The position numbers and the translations under genes are program-made. From a virus: a stretch of DNA of 40,489 nucleotides. Below the pieces are notes generated by a model, which saw only the letters and a program-made list of their open reading frames with translations, was not told where the DNA came from and did no database searches. This document shows, one piece after another, positions 16,466 through 24,450 of this stretch; the stretch's first letter is position 1; each line of letters begins with the position of its first letter. The stretch covers positions 1-40,489 of IMG/VR virus record IMGVR_UViG_3300046505_000234; one strand, 5' to 3'.

Positions 16466-17059
16466 CTAGAACGGAATCGGATCATTCGCCGGCGCAACAC
16501 TCGGCGCGCCAGTCCTTACGGCTGGTGTAGGCCGCGCCATCGGTCGAACGCCGCCCGGCTGGGCCGGAGCGGCTGCAGGCCGTGCGCCCGCCACTGGCTG
16601 AACTGCCAACGGCACCTGCGGTCCCGCGCCCATGCTTTGGGGCACCGGACTCAGCGCCGCGATCCCGGCGAATACGCCGGTCCCGTCGCGCCGCTGGATA
16701 TGCTCGACCGTCAAAAGGCATTGCTGTCCCTTGACCGCCATGTAATCCCAGCCGAACTGGGGTGCGCGTCCAAGCAGGCTCTTGAGGAACCCGAACAAGG
16801 TCGCCTTTTCGTTCCCGCTGATCTTCATGCGCCTGCTTGAAACCCGATGCTCAAACCCTTGTGCATCCCGGAATCCGAACAGGAAGGTCGTAAGGTCCAC
16901 GGTCTCAATTTCGGTCGATTGAAACTTGGTACGCTGGACCCCGAACTCATCGACGATGTCTATCACCGTCGCCACGAACGTACCCGCCGGAGCCAGATCG
17001 TCACCGATCTGTTCCGCAAACACGTTCCCACCAACTACTGGTTGCTGTAGAATCGCCAT
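16466..17059 (-). CDS. SSB-like protein with an SSB-type C-terminal tail
   Basis: The 197-residue protein has a ~125-residue globular part with OB-fold-like alternating strands (GTFVATVIDIVDEFGVQR, VDLTTFLFGFRDAQGFEHRV, QQCLLTVEHIQRRDGTGVFAGIAAL). A disordered Ala/Pro/Arg-rich linker follows, and it ends in ANDPIPF. The final PF after an acidic residue matches the tip (D-x-x-P-F) by which SSB proteins recruit partner enzymes. It is the gene just before the exonuclease and polymerase. AAAGGAAATTACT precedes the ATG. Sequence similarity to classical Ssb is not obvious, so it is a functional inference from the tail, linker and operon position. Confidence 0.6.
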   Translation of the reverse strand: MAILQQPVVGGNVFAEQIGDDLAPAGTFVATVIDIVDEFGVQRTKFQSTEIETVDLTTFLFGFRDAQGFEHRVSSRRMKISGNEKATLFGFLKSLLGRAPQFGWDYMAVKGQQCLLTVEHIQRRDGTGVFAGIAALSPVPQSMGAGPQVPLAVQPVAGARPAAAPAQPGGVRPMARPTPAVRTGAPSVAPANDPIPF

Positions 17060-17113
17060 AGTAATTTCCTTTGATTATCTGATTTCTGATCTCGGACTTC
17101 CGACCTCTACGAT

Positions 17114-17383
17114 CTAGTAGTCCCTCTGTTTTTCGTTCATCCGTTTGATCTGCCCGTGTTCCACCGCCGTGAAGAGTATCCAGTGGAATCCACTGCACAA
17201 GATCACGGCGAAGACAGCGGTCGCCCAGGCCTCGTGCGGTGTCCCCCAAGCCATATGCCGAGCCAGCCAAACCACGCCGGCCAACACGGCAAGATAGGTG
17301 GCCAAAACCCACATGATCGTTGCGAACCCGCACAGCCATTTCTCCCACAATATTCCGTATGTCTTCTTCTCATTCATTTCCAT
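17114..17383 (-). CDS. Small two-helix membrane protein
   Basis: The 89-residue product contains two hydrophobic segments (LCGFATIMWVLATYLAVLAG and AWATAVFAVILCSGFHWILF) flanked by charged ends, so both termini should face the cytoplasm. It lies in the early operon between the HTH gene and the SSB-like gene. Family not recognised. Small membrane proteins in this position are often superinfection-exclusion or holin-like, but there is no specific evidence. Confidence 0.55.
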   Translation of the reverse strand: MEMNEKKTYGILWEKWLCGFATIMWVLATYLAVLAGVVWLARHMAWGTPHEAWATAVFAVILCSGFHWILFTAVEHGQIKRMNEKQRDY

Positions 17384-17460
17384 GTTCAGTCCTCACTATT
17401 CTTGGTTTTCGATTTCATCATTTATCCGATTTGTCCGAAATGTCCTCTCAGTCCGACTTC

Positions 17461-17811
17461 CTATTTCTTGCCCGTTGATTTCACCTCCTCGCGATCCTCC
17501 CTCAACAACTCAGTCCTCTTCTTGAACTCATCACTCGCCAGGTACGCCTCCACCTCGCTCATCCGGAATCGTCGCCGGCCACCCAGTGCATGACCAGGCA
17601 CGCCCCAGCGCCAAAGCGAACACGAACTCACGTTCAGTCGCCGCGCGACCTCTCGAAGGGTCAGGAATGGTTCGGCCTGCCCTGAGAACCGCCGAAGGGT
17701 GTCCGCATCGGCGATTGTCGGCTCACCGCGCAAGATCTTCAGTACTGCCGCTTTGCGCTCAGGAGTCGCCGCAACTACTGCGGCCAGGAGTTCACCAGTC
17801 AAATCACTCAT
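17461..17811 (-). CDS. Excisionase-like HTH protein (MerR-type HTH_17), early operon
   Basis: The 116-residue protein has an N-terminal helix (MSDLTGELLAAVV...ERKAAVLKILRGE) and a winged HTH 'FLTLREVARRLNVSSCSLWRWGVPGHALGGRRRFRMSEVEAYLA', the excisionase/MerR-type fold that recognises short sites. It is clearly paralogous to the HTH protein at 34534-34917 (same MSD..LL..V....RKA..L..LRGE start and the same HTH layout). AGGAGG precedes the ATG at 17811, which overlaps the stop of the upstream small gene. It is probably a DNA-binding regulator of the early operon or an excision factor. Confidence 0.78.
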   Translation of the reverse strand: MSDLTGELLAAVVAATPERKAAVLKILRGEPTIADADTLRRFSGQAEPFLTLREVARRLNVSSCSLWRWGVPGHALGGRRRFRMSEVEAYLASDEFKKRTELLREDREEVKSTGKK

Positions 17812-17959
17812 AACCGCCACCCTCCTTCTGGTAATCGATGTGGTAATCAACCCAGAGAATGTGAATTGCGGCCTCGTCGCCTTCGCGGGCTAGATCCAGG
17901 TTCTGTTGAAACCAACAGTCTCTTTTGTTCTTCCGTCCTGCTCGTACCTTCTCGTCCAT
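17804..17959 (-). CDS. Small protein upstream of the excisionase-like gene
   Basis: The 51-residue product starts MDEKVRAGRKNKRDCWFQ and ends KEGGGYE. A clear GGAAGGAG lies before the ATG at 17959, and its stop overlaps the next start (ATGAGTGA), so translation is coupled. It appears to be the first gene of the early operon. No family recognised. Confidence 0.5.
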   Translation of the reverse strand: MDEKVRAGRKNKRDCWFQQNLDLAREGDEAAIHILWVDYHIDYQKEGGGYE

Positions 17960-17992
17960 GCCAAAACTCCTTCCGTTGTTTCGGCTGGGCAC

Positions 17993-18025
17993 AAAAAAAA
18001 GGCGCCCAGCTTTCGGCTGGACGCC
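17993..18025 (-). terminator. Intrinsic terminator after the unknown two-gene cassette
   Basis: On the minus strand GGCGTCCAGC pairs with GCTGGGCGCC (one G-T pair) around CGAAA and is followed by eight T. It closes the 18101-20678 cassette and insulates the phage early operon from it. Confidence 0.85.
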
Positions 18026-18100
18026 TCTTCGTTCGTCCCGCCTCAAAGGAAGAGGCGGGAACAGGTCGTTCCCATCGGGAAGAAGTCGTTCCTTAACTCA

Positions 18101-19507
18101 TCATTCTGAAATCTCCTGCCACACTATGCCTTTCGTCGGCGAATAACGGTTGATCTCACCGTAGCGAAGAACATCCTTGTCATTCAGATGCTTCCATAAC
18201 TCCGCGTCGTTCATCTGAATGCACTTCAAAACCTTACGCAGGTGCTTCCCCAAAAGATTCGATTGCCGTGCGAATGCGTCGTTCGGGAAACGCTTTGCCA
18301 GTCGCCGCCCATCAGGCCCCGGCTTCGTGTGCTCAACCAGGAAGGCCAATAATTCGTCACGCTTCACCTCGAGAACATCACGATCCTTCGCCAAACTGGG
18401 ATCGTCTTTACCCTCGCGCAGCGCAATTTCAACATCCCTGATCATGCCTTCGTAGCGCCTGATCTCAGACTCATCTAGAATGTCCTGTCCCGAATCTGGC
18501 TGCCATTGAAGGGCAACCTGGAGTTGTCCCTCATTGTTGAACATCACATCATTGGCCTCCCCGTCCGAGACTGTGGAAACGCACGAACCCTCGATAGCGG
18601 TGATCAGCGCGTCAGGTCGCAGGTCTTTCTTACAGTGCAACAGCAGGTGAACCAAGTACTCAGAACCCACGACATTCGGTAGGTCGAATTCGGGACCACG
18701 GAACCGAATTGCCCACAGCCGCATCTTTCGCTTCACGTTCTTCGTTCGATACGACTTCGTCCCTCGACATCGCAAACTAAAGGAAGCCACAGTTCCTTTC
18801 CCGCCGGAAGGAACATCTTCCCGTCGCCGATCCGCTTCCACACTCGTTCCAAAGACGTCACGAAAGAGGGGCGACGACGTAATCCGTGCGCCGAGCGCAA
18901 CATCGCATCCCAAATTCTGCCCATCTTTGATCAGCAAGTCTTCCAACGCCCAGTACATGATCCGACGCGTACCACAAGCCTTCGCGATGCGTTCATTATG
19001 TTTTGGCGTCAAGAGCACAGGGGAGCCAGACCCACCGAGAAACCATCGATCAACGCAGGATTCCTGACCACCGATGCCAGGCGCCATCATAAGCCCGATA
19101 CGGACACGTAAACCCTCAACAACCAAAGAACCATCCAGCACGGGATACTCGCAAACTTCCAAAGGTGAACTAGCCTCAGAACCAAGAACCGAGAAGATGG
19201 TTGAGGCCAATTCAACCCTGTCCAACTCGACCTCCATGGCGTCACGCTTGAGAAGGGTCAACTCCTCCAAGGCCAAGCCGTCATCCTCGGAGTCCGGCCC
19301 CGCCTTGTACACGCCCCCTGATTCCGAAACCTGCCAGCGCGCCCCGTCTGGTCCGGGAATACTCACCGCAGATGCACCGGTTTCGATCAGGTAGTCATCG
19401 ATAAAGAGGGCATCTGCCCCTGCGCACGCGCGCCAATCGGCACGCGTGGCAGGGACATAAGCCAACTTCTCAATCGCCGCCCAGATGTTCTTAGGCTGCT
19501 GCTGCAC
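18101..19507 (-). CDS. Unrecognised protein B of an isolated two-gene cassette
   Basis: The 468-residue protein has no domain I can name. Visible features: an N-terminal 'IWAAIEKLAYVPATRADWRACAGADALFIDDYLI' segment, 'GIGGQESCVDRWFLGGSGSPVLLTPKHNERIAKACGTRRIMYWALEDLLI' in the middle, a basic patch 'RCRGTKSYRTKNVKRKMRLWAIRFRG' followed by 'SEYLVHLLLHCKKDL', and a helical, charged C-terminal region ('YEGMIRDVEIALREGKDDPSLAKDRDVLEVKRDELLAFL') with coiled-coil character. The GTG start at 19507 overlaps the end of gene A by 17 bp with AAGGAGATC upstream, indicating translational coupling. The terminator at 17993-18025 follows. Position in a defence-rich stretch suggests an anti-phage role; this is inference only. 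Confidence 0.7.
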   Translation of the reverse strand: MQQQPKNIWAAIEKLAYVPATRADWRACAGADALFIDDYLIETGASAVSIPGPDGARWQVSESGGVYKAGPDSEDDGLALEELTLLKRDAMEVELDRVELASTIFSVLGSEASSPLEVCEYPVLDGSLVVEGLRVRIGLMMAPGIGGQESCVDRWFLGGSGSPVLLTPKHNERIAKACGTRRIMYWALEDLLIKDGQNLGCDVALGARITSSPLFRDVFGTSVEADRRREDVPSGGKGTVASFSLRCRGTKSYRTKNVKRKMRLWAIRFRGPEFDLPNVVGSEYLVHLLLHCKKDLRPDALITAIEGSCVSTVSDGEANDVMFNNEGQLQVALQWQPDSGQDILDESEIRRYEGMIRDVEIALREGKDDPSLAKDRDVLEVKRDELLAFLVEHTKPGPDGRRLAKRFPNDAFARQSNLLGKHLRKVLKCIQMNDAELWKHLNDKDVLRYGEINRYSPTKGIVWQEISE

Positions 19508-20678
19508 GACGTATGATCTCCTTGCTCATCATAAAACCGTTCGCCCTCAGCAAATCCTCGAGCGCGGTCGAGTCGCTGTCCCGACAGTAATTCGCTCGTC
19601 GTCCTGCCGAAACACGCACGGGCCGCGGTTTGCCGGCATCACCGAAACTGATGCCAAAGATCGCATGCTCAACACGCTCGGCATAATCCGGCACCAGCAA
19701 TTCCCCTGGCAGAAGCGTACGCGTAAGACATGACCGGCAACGGCGTCCATCGATCCGATCAGCCGCCATCCGGATGCTGTATTCGATCTCACGCAGTCCG
19801 TCGCAAACCGCGCCCGGCGTCGTTTGCCACGGTGCATGCCTATGCCCGAAATGCCGCAACCGTTCCAGGTTGAATACCTCCCGGTCACCGAAGAAAGTTG
19901 AATCGCCAGTCAAGAGCAACCCAAAGTGGTACTTGTAACTGGGATGCAACTTGGGCGCTGCCTTCACCTTCAGTTCGCAGTACTTCCGATTGAAGACGAT
20001 CACGTCATATTGCAACTGCCGGATGAAGTGAATGTCGATCCTTCCGTCATCCTTCATGTCGCTAAACATTTCTGTCTTGCTGCCATGCCGGACAAGGAAC
20101 CAGATTTCGTGTCCGAAATCGTAAGGGATCACAGTCGCACTTTTCCCCATGTCGCCGCCATGAAACCAGACCGCCAGAGTCTTCTCCAGCGCTCTGTAGT
20201 TAGCATCCTTGGGGGAAAGCAGATCCACTTCCGTGATGCCCTGCGCCGGCGGGTAGTAATCAAACGCCCGCTGCCGCTGCAAGATCACGCGCGAATGGGC
20301 ACTCTCCAACAACCGCCGATTCAAAAGGCACACCCGCATCGCGAAGTCGTGCAGAGTGCGTCCCTTGATTTCCGCAACTACGACATCGCGATGCGCCAAC
20401 TCAGCCTTCAACTTATCATGCCCGGACGGCTTGCCCAATTCGGCAATCAGAACGATGTCCTGAATCAAGTCCGGCGGGGTTTCGCCCTCAACCACGCGCA
20501 TAAAAAGATCGGGCAACCGGCCCCACGGCATGGTCTCAGCGGTAGCATGGTCCGGCAGTGTGATTCCTCTGGCCGAGAGGTACTCCGGATATTGTCCAAG
20601 AAACGCAGCAAGCGTTTCCGGATGAAACTTCGTCAGTTCTTCGGCGTGCGAAAACGCCTTTCTAATGTCTGCAGACAT
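19491..20678 (-). CDS. Unrecognised protein A of an isolated two-gene cassette
   Basis: The 395-residue protein starts MSADIRKAFSHAEELTKFHPETL and I cannot assign a family. The N-terminal ~150 residues are helical. The central part is strand-rich: 'ATVIPYDFGHEIWFLVRHGSKTEMF', 'YDVIVFNRKYCELKVKAA' and 'YKYHFGLLLTGDSTFFG' look like a sensor-type or ligand-binding beta domain. The C-terminal region has 'RRCRSCLTRTLL' and 'RRANYCRD', with three cysteines that could bind metal. ATAAAGGAGACTGATT precedes the ATG. An intrinsic terminator lies upstream (20723-20760) and another closes the pair downstream, so this is an autonomous two-gene unit. No catalytic motif is evident. Confidence 0.7.
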   Translation of the reverse strand: MSADIRKAFSHAEELTKFHPETLAAFLGQYPEYLSARGITLPDHATAETMPWGRLPDLFMRVVEGETPPDLIQDIVLIAELGKPSGHDKLKAELAHRDVVVAEIKGRTLHDFAMRVCLLNRRLLESAHSRVILQRQRAFDYYPPAQGITEVDLLSPKDANYRALEKTLAVWFHGGDMGKSATVIPYDFGHEIWFLVRHGSKTEMFSDMKDDGRIDIHFIRQLQYDVIVFNRKYCELKVKAAPKLHPSYKYHFGLLLTGDSTFFGDREVFNLERLRHFGHRHAPWQTTPGAVCDGLREIEYSIRMAADRIDGRRCRSCLTRTLLPGELLVPDYAERVEHAIFGISFGDAGKPRPVRVSAGRRANYCRDSDSTALEDLLRANGFMMSKEIIRRAAAA

Positions 20679-20722
20679 AATCAGTCTCCTTTATGTGCTT
20701 CTGTCATGCCACAAGGCATGCC

Positions 20723-20760
20723 AAAAAAAAACGGCGCTGGTGACATTTTGCACCAGCGCC
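20723..20760 (-). terminator. Intrinsic terminator between DUF2188 gene and the two-gene cassette
   Basis: On the minus strand GGCGCTGGTG and CACCAGCGCC form a perfect 10-bp stem with an 8-nt loop, followed by C/G and nine T. It ends the DUF2188 transcript before the cassette, which therefore needs its own promoter in the ~45 bp to 20678 or inside read-through. Confidence 0.88.
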
Positions 20761-20770
20761 GTCCGTATTA

Positions 20771-20995
20771 TTAGCCCCTCGGTGGGCAGTGGTCTGGTCC
20801 ATACGTGTTGCGTTCTCGAACCTCTCCACCACGGTTCTTAAGAAACGCTTCCACACGTGCCGAACGTGCCAAGTCGCGACATTGTTCCCAAGCGACGTCC
20901 TGTCGCTCGTGAACCTTTACGGCTCGATCACTTCCGTGCTGCTGGACCTTCCACCGGCCGTCACCCGCTGGGGCGACTTCGTAGTCACCTTTCAC
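20771..20995 (-). CDS. DUF2188-domain protein
   Basis: The 74-residue protein follows the DUF2188 pattern: 'YEVAPAGDGRWKVQQHGSDRAVKVHERQDVAWEQCRDLARSARVEAFLKNRGGEVRERNTYGPDHCPPRG', that is a W-x-V strand, a helix of Ala/Arg residues, then the conserved 'G..RE...YG.D..PP.G' end. The GTG start has AAAGGAGGCACC directly upstream. DUF2188 is a small widespread domain of unknown function. A strong terminator follows 11 bp after the stop. It is divergent from nothing close; the next gene upstream (21242-21652) reads the same way. Confidence 0.85.
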   Translation of the reverse strand: MKGDYEVAPAGDGRWKVQQHGSDRAVKVHERQDVAWEQCRDLARSARVEAFLKNRGGEVRERNTYGPDHCPPRG

Positions 20996-21110
20996 GGTGC
21001 CTCCTTTCGGCGCAAAACGACTGCGCCTAAAGTTTACGTTGACGGCATGAAGCCCATTGGAGTATTGTGATTATGCAATCTTTTATCCGCCGGGCTTCAC
21101 GCTCGGTGCC

Positions 21111-21146
21111 AAGAAGCTGTTGGTGCTGAAATCACCACAGCTTCTT
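21111..21146. terminator. Long hairpin in the 20996-21241 gap
   Basis: AAGAAGCTG.TGGTG pairs with CACCA.CAGCTTCTT around CTGAAAT. There is no T-run on the minus strand, where the 21242 gene ends; on the plus strand a weak GTTGTTT follows. It could attenuate the gene or act as a weak terminator. Confidence 0.5.
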
Positions 21147-21241
21147 GTTGTTTATAGGACTATCCATCGCATTCATATTTACCCATTCCTCCTTTCCCTA
21201 TGTGAGTAACGGCACCACGCCGCTACACTAAGCTATGTCAA

Positions 21242-21652
21242 TCATTTCTGCTCTGCGGCACATTCTTTCGCTTTGCTGACATCAACCAGGATCATCTTGT
21301 TATCCTCGTCCCAACGGGGAACGTAAGACATGGACTTCTCCCGAAACGAAATACCGAAGTAATCAAGAAAAGCTCGGCAGGCGATGGATGCGGTCTGATT
21401 CACCCGTCCGCCTTTCGCCTTCACATCGCGCCGGTTGATTTTAGCAACCCCCGGCACAGTGGGATCGCTGGTCGGTTTGATCCCAATGGTCTTTGTGTCT
21501 TTGTCGAAATAGAGTTCAGCGAACCAAATTCCAGAATCCAGCTTGAAGGCGCGAAGGGCCCCCTGCGAAAAGCCGATAACGCCATTGTTTCGTATAGAAA
21601 TCCTCGGCGCGTAACTCCCTCCTATCGCATCGAATTTTTCGAACTTAAACAT
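21242..21652 (-). CDS. Small protein of unknown function with its own promoter
   Basis: The 136-residue protein has 'RISIRNNGVIGFSQGALRAFKLDSGIWFAELYFDKDTKTIGIKP' near the start, a strand pattern that resembles AbrB/MazE-like swapped-hairpin folds only loosely, then 'ASIACRAFLDYFGISFRE' and 'YVPRWDEDNKMILVDVSKAK'. A well-formed promoter (21681-21709) and GGAGGCAAGA upstream of the ATG support it. It reads away from the adjacent hsd operon. Function unknown; a regulator or defence accessory is possible. Confidence 0.65.
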   Translation of the reverse strand: MFKFEKFDAIGGSYAPRISIRNNGVIGFSQGALRAFKLDSGIWFAELYFDKDTKTIGIKPTSDPTVPGVAKINRRDVKAKGGRVNQTASIACRAFLDYFGISFREKSMSYVPRWDEDNKMILVDVSKAKECAAEQK

Positions 21653-22146
21653 TCTTGCCTCCTATTTCACTTTCTCTGCGAAACTACCCAAAGTGGTCTT
21701 AATTGTCAAGCAAAGGTTTGCACAAGGCATTACGGCGTGTCACTCGCATTCTTGCGAACACATGCTCTAAAGTGTTACCAAGTGTTACGCAGTGGTATAT
21801 TGTGCTACAAAACAGCGACAAAAGAGAACTGTCATACCAGTGCTATCCTCTGCGCGGTTGGAATGTCAACCCATTTTTCAGGTTGCCCCATTTGGACTAG
21901 CAACCCAATGCGGTGCCAAAGGGTTCTCAATTGACCACTTCCTTTAAGAAGAAACCAAGTCTTGGGAGATCCAAAACCAACAGACCCAGATTATGCGAAA
22001 GAACTCCAAGACCCAGAAAGTAGGCAGGATAACTCGAAGAAAGTCTCGCCCAACCAAGTTGACAAACCACTCACTCCCTGCCAGAGTTTTGACAACTACC
22101 GAATGTTTTGGTAACCACAGAGAAGAACCGGAAGGACCGAGCGATA
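21653..22146. other. 494-bp intergenic region between divergent units
   Basis: It carries the minus-strand promoter at 21681-21709 and the region that must hold the hsdM promoter. An AGTGTTAC pair (~21771-21788) and a TGGTATATT extended -10-like box (~21792) lie within it. I see no gene in it. Confidence 0.45.
21681..21709 (-). promoter_or_regulatory. Sigma-70-type promoter for the 21242-21652 gene
   Basis: On the minus strand TTGACA (21704-21709) is separated by exactly 17 nt from TAGTTT (21681-21686), and the AGGAGG ribosome site follows ~20 nt further on. Confidence 0.7.
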
Positions 22147-24450
22147 ATGGACCAATCAACGCACAACAGGATTGTCTCTTTCATCTGGGGAATCGCTGAC
22201 GACGTTCTGCGCGATCTCTTCAAACGCGGCAAGTATCCGGACGTGATCCTGCCGATGTGCGTAATTCGACGCATGGATGCGGTGTTGGAACCGACCAAGA
22301 AGGCAGTTCTCGAAACAAAGGCGATGCTCGACAAGAGCGGCATTACAGAACAGCGCGCCGCACTCGCTGACGCTGCACGTCAGGCGTTCTACAATACATC
22401 ACGATTCGCCCTGCGCGACCTCAAGTCGCGCGGAAGCCAGCAACAGTTGCTTGCCGATTTTGAGGATTACCTCAACGGCTTCTCGCCGAACGTTCAGGAT
22501 ATCATTGAAAACTTCAAGTTCCGCAACCAGCTCTCCACACTCTCGAAGGCCGATGCACTGGCAACATTGATCAACAAGTTCCTCGATCCCGACATTGATC
22601 TTTCCCCGGCTGGCACTGACAACCACGCAATGGGCACGATCTTCGAGGAACTGGTTCGTAAGTTCAACGAAGACAACAACGAGGAGGCCGGCGAACACTG
22701 GACACCCCGCGACGCCGTCAAACTGATGGCGAACCTTATCTTTCTCCCCATCGTCGCTTCAATCCGCTCCGGCCATTACCTGCTTTATGATGGCGCCCTT
22801 GGCACCGGCGGCATGATGACTGTTGGCGAGGAAACACTGTTGAACCTCGTCACCGCGCGCGGCCAACAGATAACCACCGAACTTTACGGCCAGGAAATCA
22901 ACCCCGAGACCTACGCCATCTGCAAGGCCGATATGCTACTCAAAGGTGAGGGCGAAAGCGCCGACCACATCGTCGGCGGTGCCGAATGGTCCACCCTCGT
23001 GCACGACGCTTTCCCCGCCATGCTCTTCGACTTCATGATGTCAAACCCGCCCTACGGGAAGAGCTGGAAGAAGGACCTTGAGTTGATGGGCGGCAAAGAG
23101 GACATGCGTGACCCGCGTTTCAAGGTGATGCACAAGGGCGAGGAAATGTCACTTGTAACACGTTCAAGCGATGGACAGATGCTCTTTCTCGCCAACATGG
23201 CGTCGAAGATGAATCATGAATCGAAACTCGGAAGCCGCATTGCCGAGGTGCACAACGGCTCGTCGTTGTTTACAGGCGACGCAGGCCAGGGCGAGAGCAA
23301 TATCCGCCGCTGGATTATAGAGAACGACTGGCTGGAAGCCATCGTCGCCCTACCGCTGAACATGTTTTACAATACCGGCATCGCAACCTACATCTGGGTG
23401 CTCTCCAACAAAAAGCCCGCCAACCGCAAGGGCAAGGTGCAATTGATCGACGCCACCCAATGGTTCAAACCTTTGCGAAAGAATCTCGGCAAGAAGAACT
23501 GCGAACTTTCGCCCGAAGACATCGAGCGAATCAGCCGCACCTTCCTGGATTTCAAGGAGACGCCTGAATCCAAGATATTCCAGAACGCCGCCTTTGGTTA
23601 CTGGAAGGTCACGGTTGAACGCCCGCTGCGCCTGCACAGCCAACTTACACTCAAGGCCATTGCCACGCTACACTTCGCCTCAGGCGACGAAGAATTGCGC
23701 GCCGCACTCTATGACGAGTTCGGGGACGATCTCTTTAACAAGTTCACAAAGATATCGGACAAATTGGAGAAGCGCCTCGAAGAATGGAGCGACGCCGACC
23801 AAGAAGGCGACGAAGAGGAAGAGGGTCCCGCCAAGAAGGGTCTGCCCGAGAAGAAGAAAAAGAAGTTGCTCGACCCCAAGACCTGGGCACGCGACGGCCG
23901 ACTTGTAGAAGTCGCCACGAAATTGCGCGATGAACTCGGCGACAAACTCTTCGAAGATCACAACGTCTTTCGCCAAAACATGAATGAAGCAATCGAGAAA
24001 GAGGAAATCGACATTTCCGCATCAGACTTGAAAATCATTCTCAAAGCCGTTAGCTGGCGCGTCGAGACCGCGCCGCCGGTCATCGCCAAGAGGCACAAAC
24101 CCGGCAAGGTAAAGGCCGACCCAATAAACGGCATGTACGAGCAGAAGATTGACGGCAAACCGGCCATTGTGGAGTACGAACCGGATTCGGATCTGCGCGA
24201 CACAGAACAGGTGCCGCTACTAGAAGAAGGCGGGATTGAGGCGTTTATCCGCCGTGAGGTTCTGCCCTACACCCCAGACGCATGGATCAAGGCAGGCGCA
24301 ACAAAGGTCGGCTACGAGGTGAGCTTCACCCGCCATTTCTACAAACCGCAGCCATTACGAACTCTCGAACAGATCAGCGCCGACATACTAACCGCCGAAA
24401 AGGAAACCGAGGGATTCTTGGATGGAATTCTGAAGGTGCCCCGAAAATGA
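22147..24450 (+). CDS. hsdM: Type I restriction-modification methyltransferase HsdM
   Basis: The 767-residue protein is the adenine N6-methyltransferase of a type I system and works as M2S with HsdS. The N-terminal helical domain (IVSFIWGIADDVLRDLFKRGKYPDVILPMCVIRRMD) leads to 'GEHWTPRDAVKLM', then SAM motif I 'LYDGALGTGGMM', 'LYGQEINPETYAICKADMLLKGE' and the catalytic 'FMMSNPPYGKSW' (N-P-P-Y). It is longer than the usual ~500-600 residues: the C-terminal extension includes an acidic/Lys-rich linker (DEEEEGPAKKGLPEKKKKKLL). ATG 22147 is preceded by GGAAGGA; the frame extends to 22108. The stop overlaps the hsdS start (ATGA). Confidence 0.95.
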   Translation: MDQSTHNRIVSFIWGIADDVLRDLFKRGKYPDVILPMCVIRRMDAVLEPTKKAVLETKAMLDKSGITEQRAALADAARQAFYNTSRFALRDLKSRGSQQQLLADFEDYLNGFSPNVQDIIENFKFRNQLSTLSKADALATLINKFLDPDIDLSPAGTDNHAMGTIFEELVRKFNEDNNEEAGEHWTPRDAVKLMANLIFLPIVASIRSGHYLLYDGALGTGGMMTVGEETLLNLVTARGQQITTELYGQEINPETYAICKADMLLKGEGESADHIVGGAEWSTLVHDAFPAMLFDFMMSNPPYGKSWKKDLELMGGKEDMRDPRFKVMHKGEEMSLVTRSSDGQMLFLANMASKMNHESKLGSRIAEVHNGSSLFTGDAGQGESNIRRWIIENDWLEAIVALPLNMFYNTGIATYIWVLSNKKPANRKGKVQLIDATQWFKPLRKNLGKKNCELSPEDIERISRTFLDFKETPESKIFQNAAFGYWKVTVERPLRLHSQLTLKAIATLHFASGDEELRAALYDEFGDDLFNKFTKISDKLEKRLEEWSDADQEGDEEEEGPAKKGLPEKKKKKLLDPKTWARDGRLVEVATKLRDELGDKLFEDHNVFRQNMNEAIEKEEIDISASDLKIILKAVSWRVETAPPVIAKRHKPGKVKADPINGMYEQKIDGKPAIVEYEPDSDLRDTEQVPLLEEGGIEAFIRREVLPYTPDAWIKAGATKVGYEVSFTRHFYKPQPLRTLEQISADILTAEKETEGFLDGILKVPRK

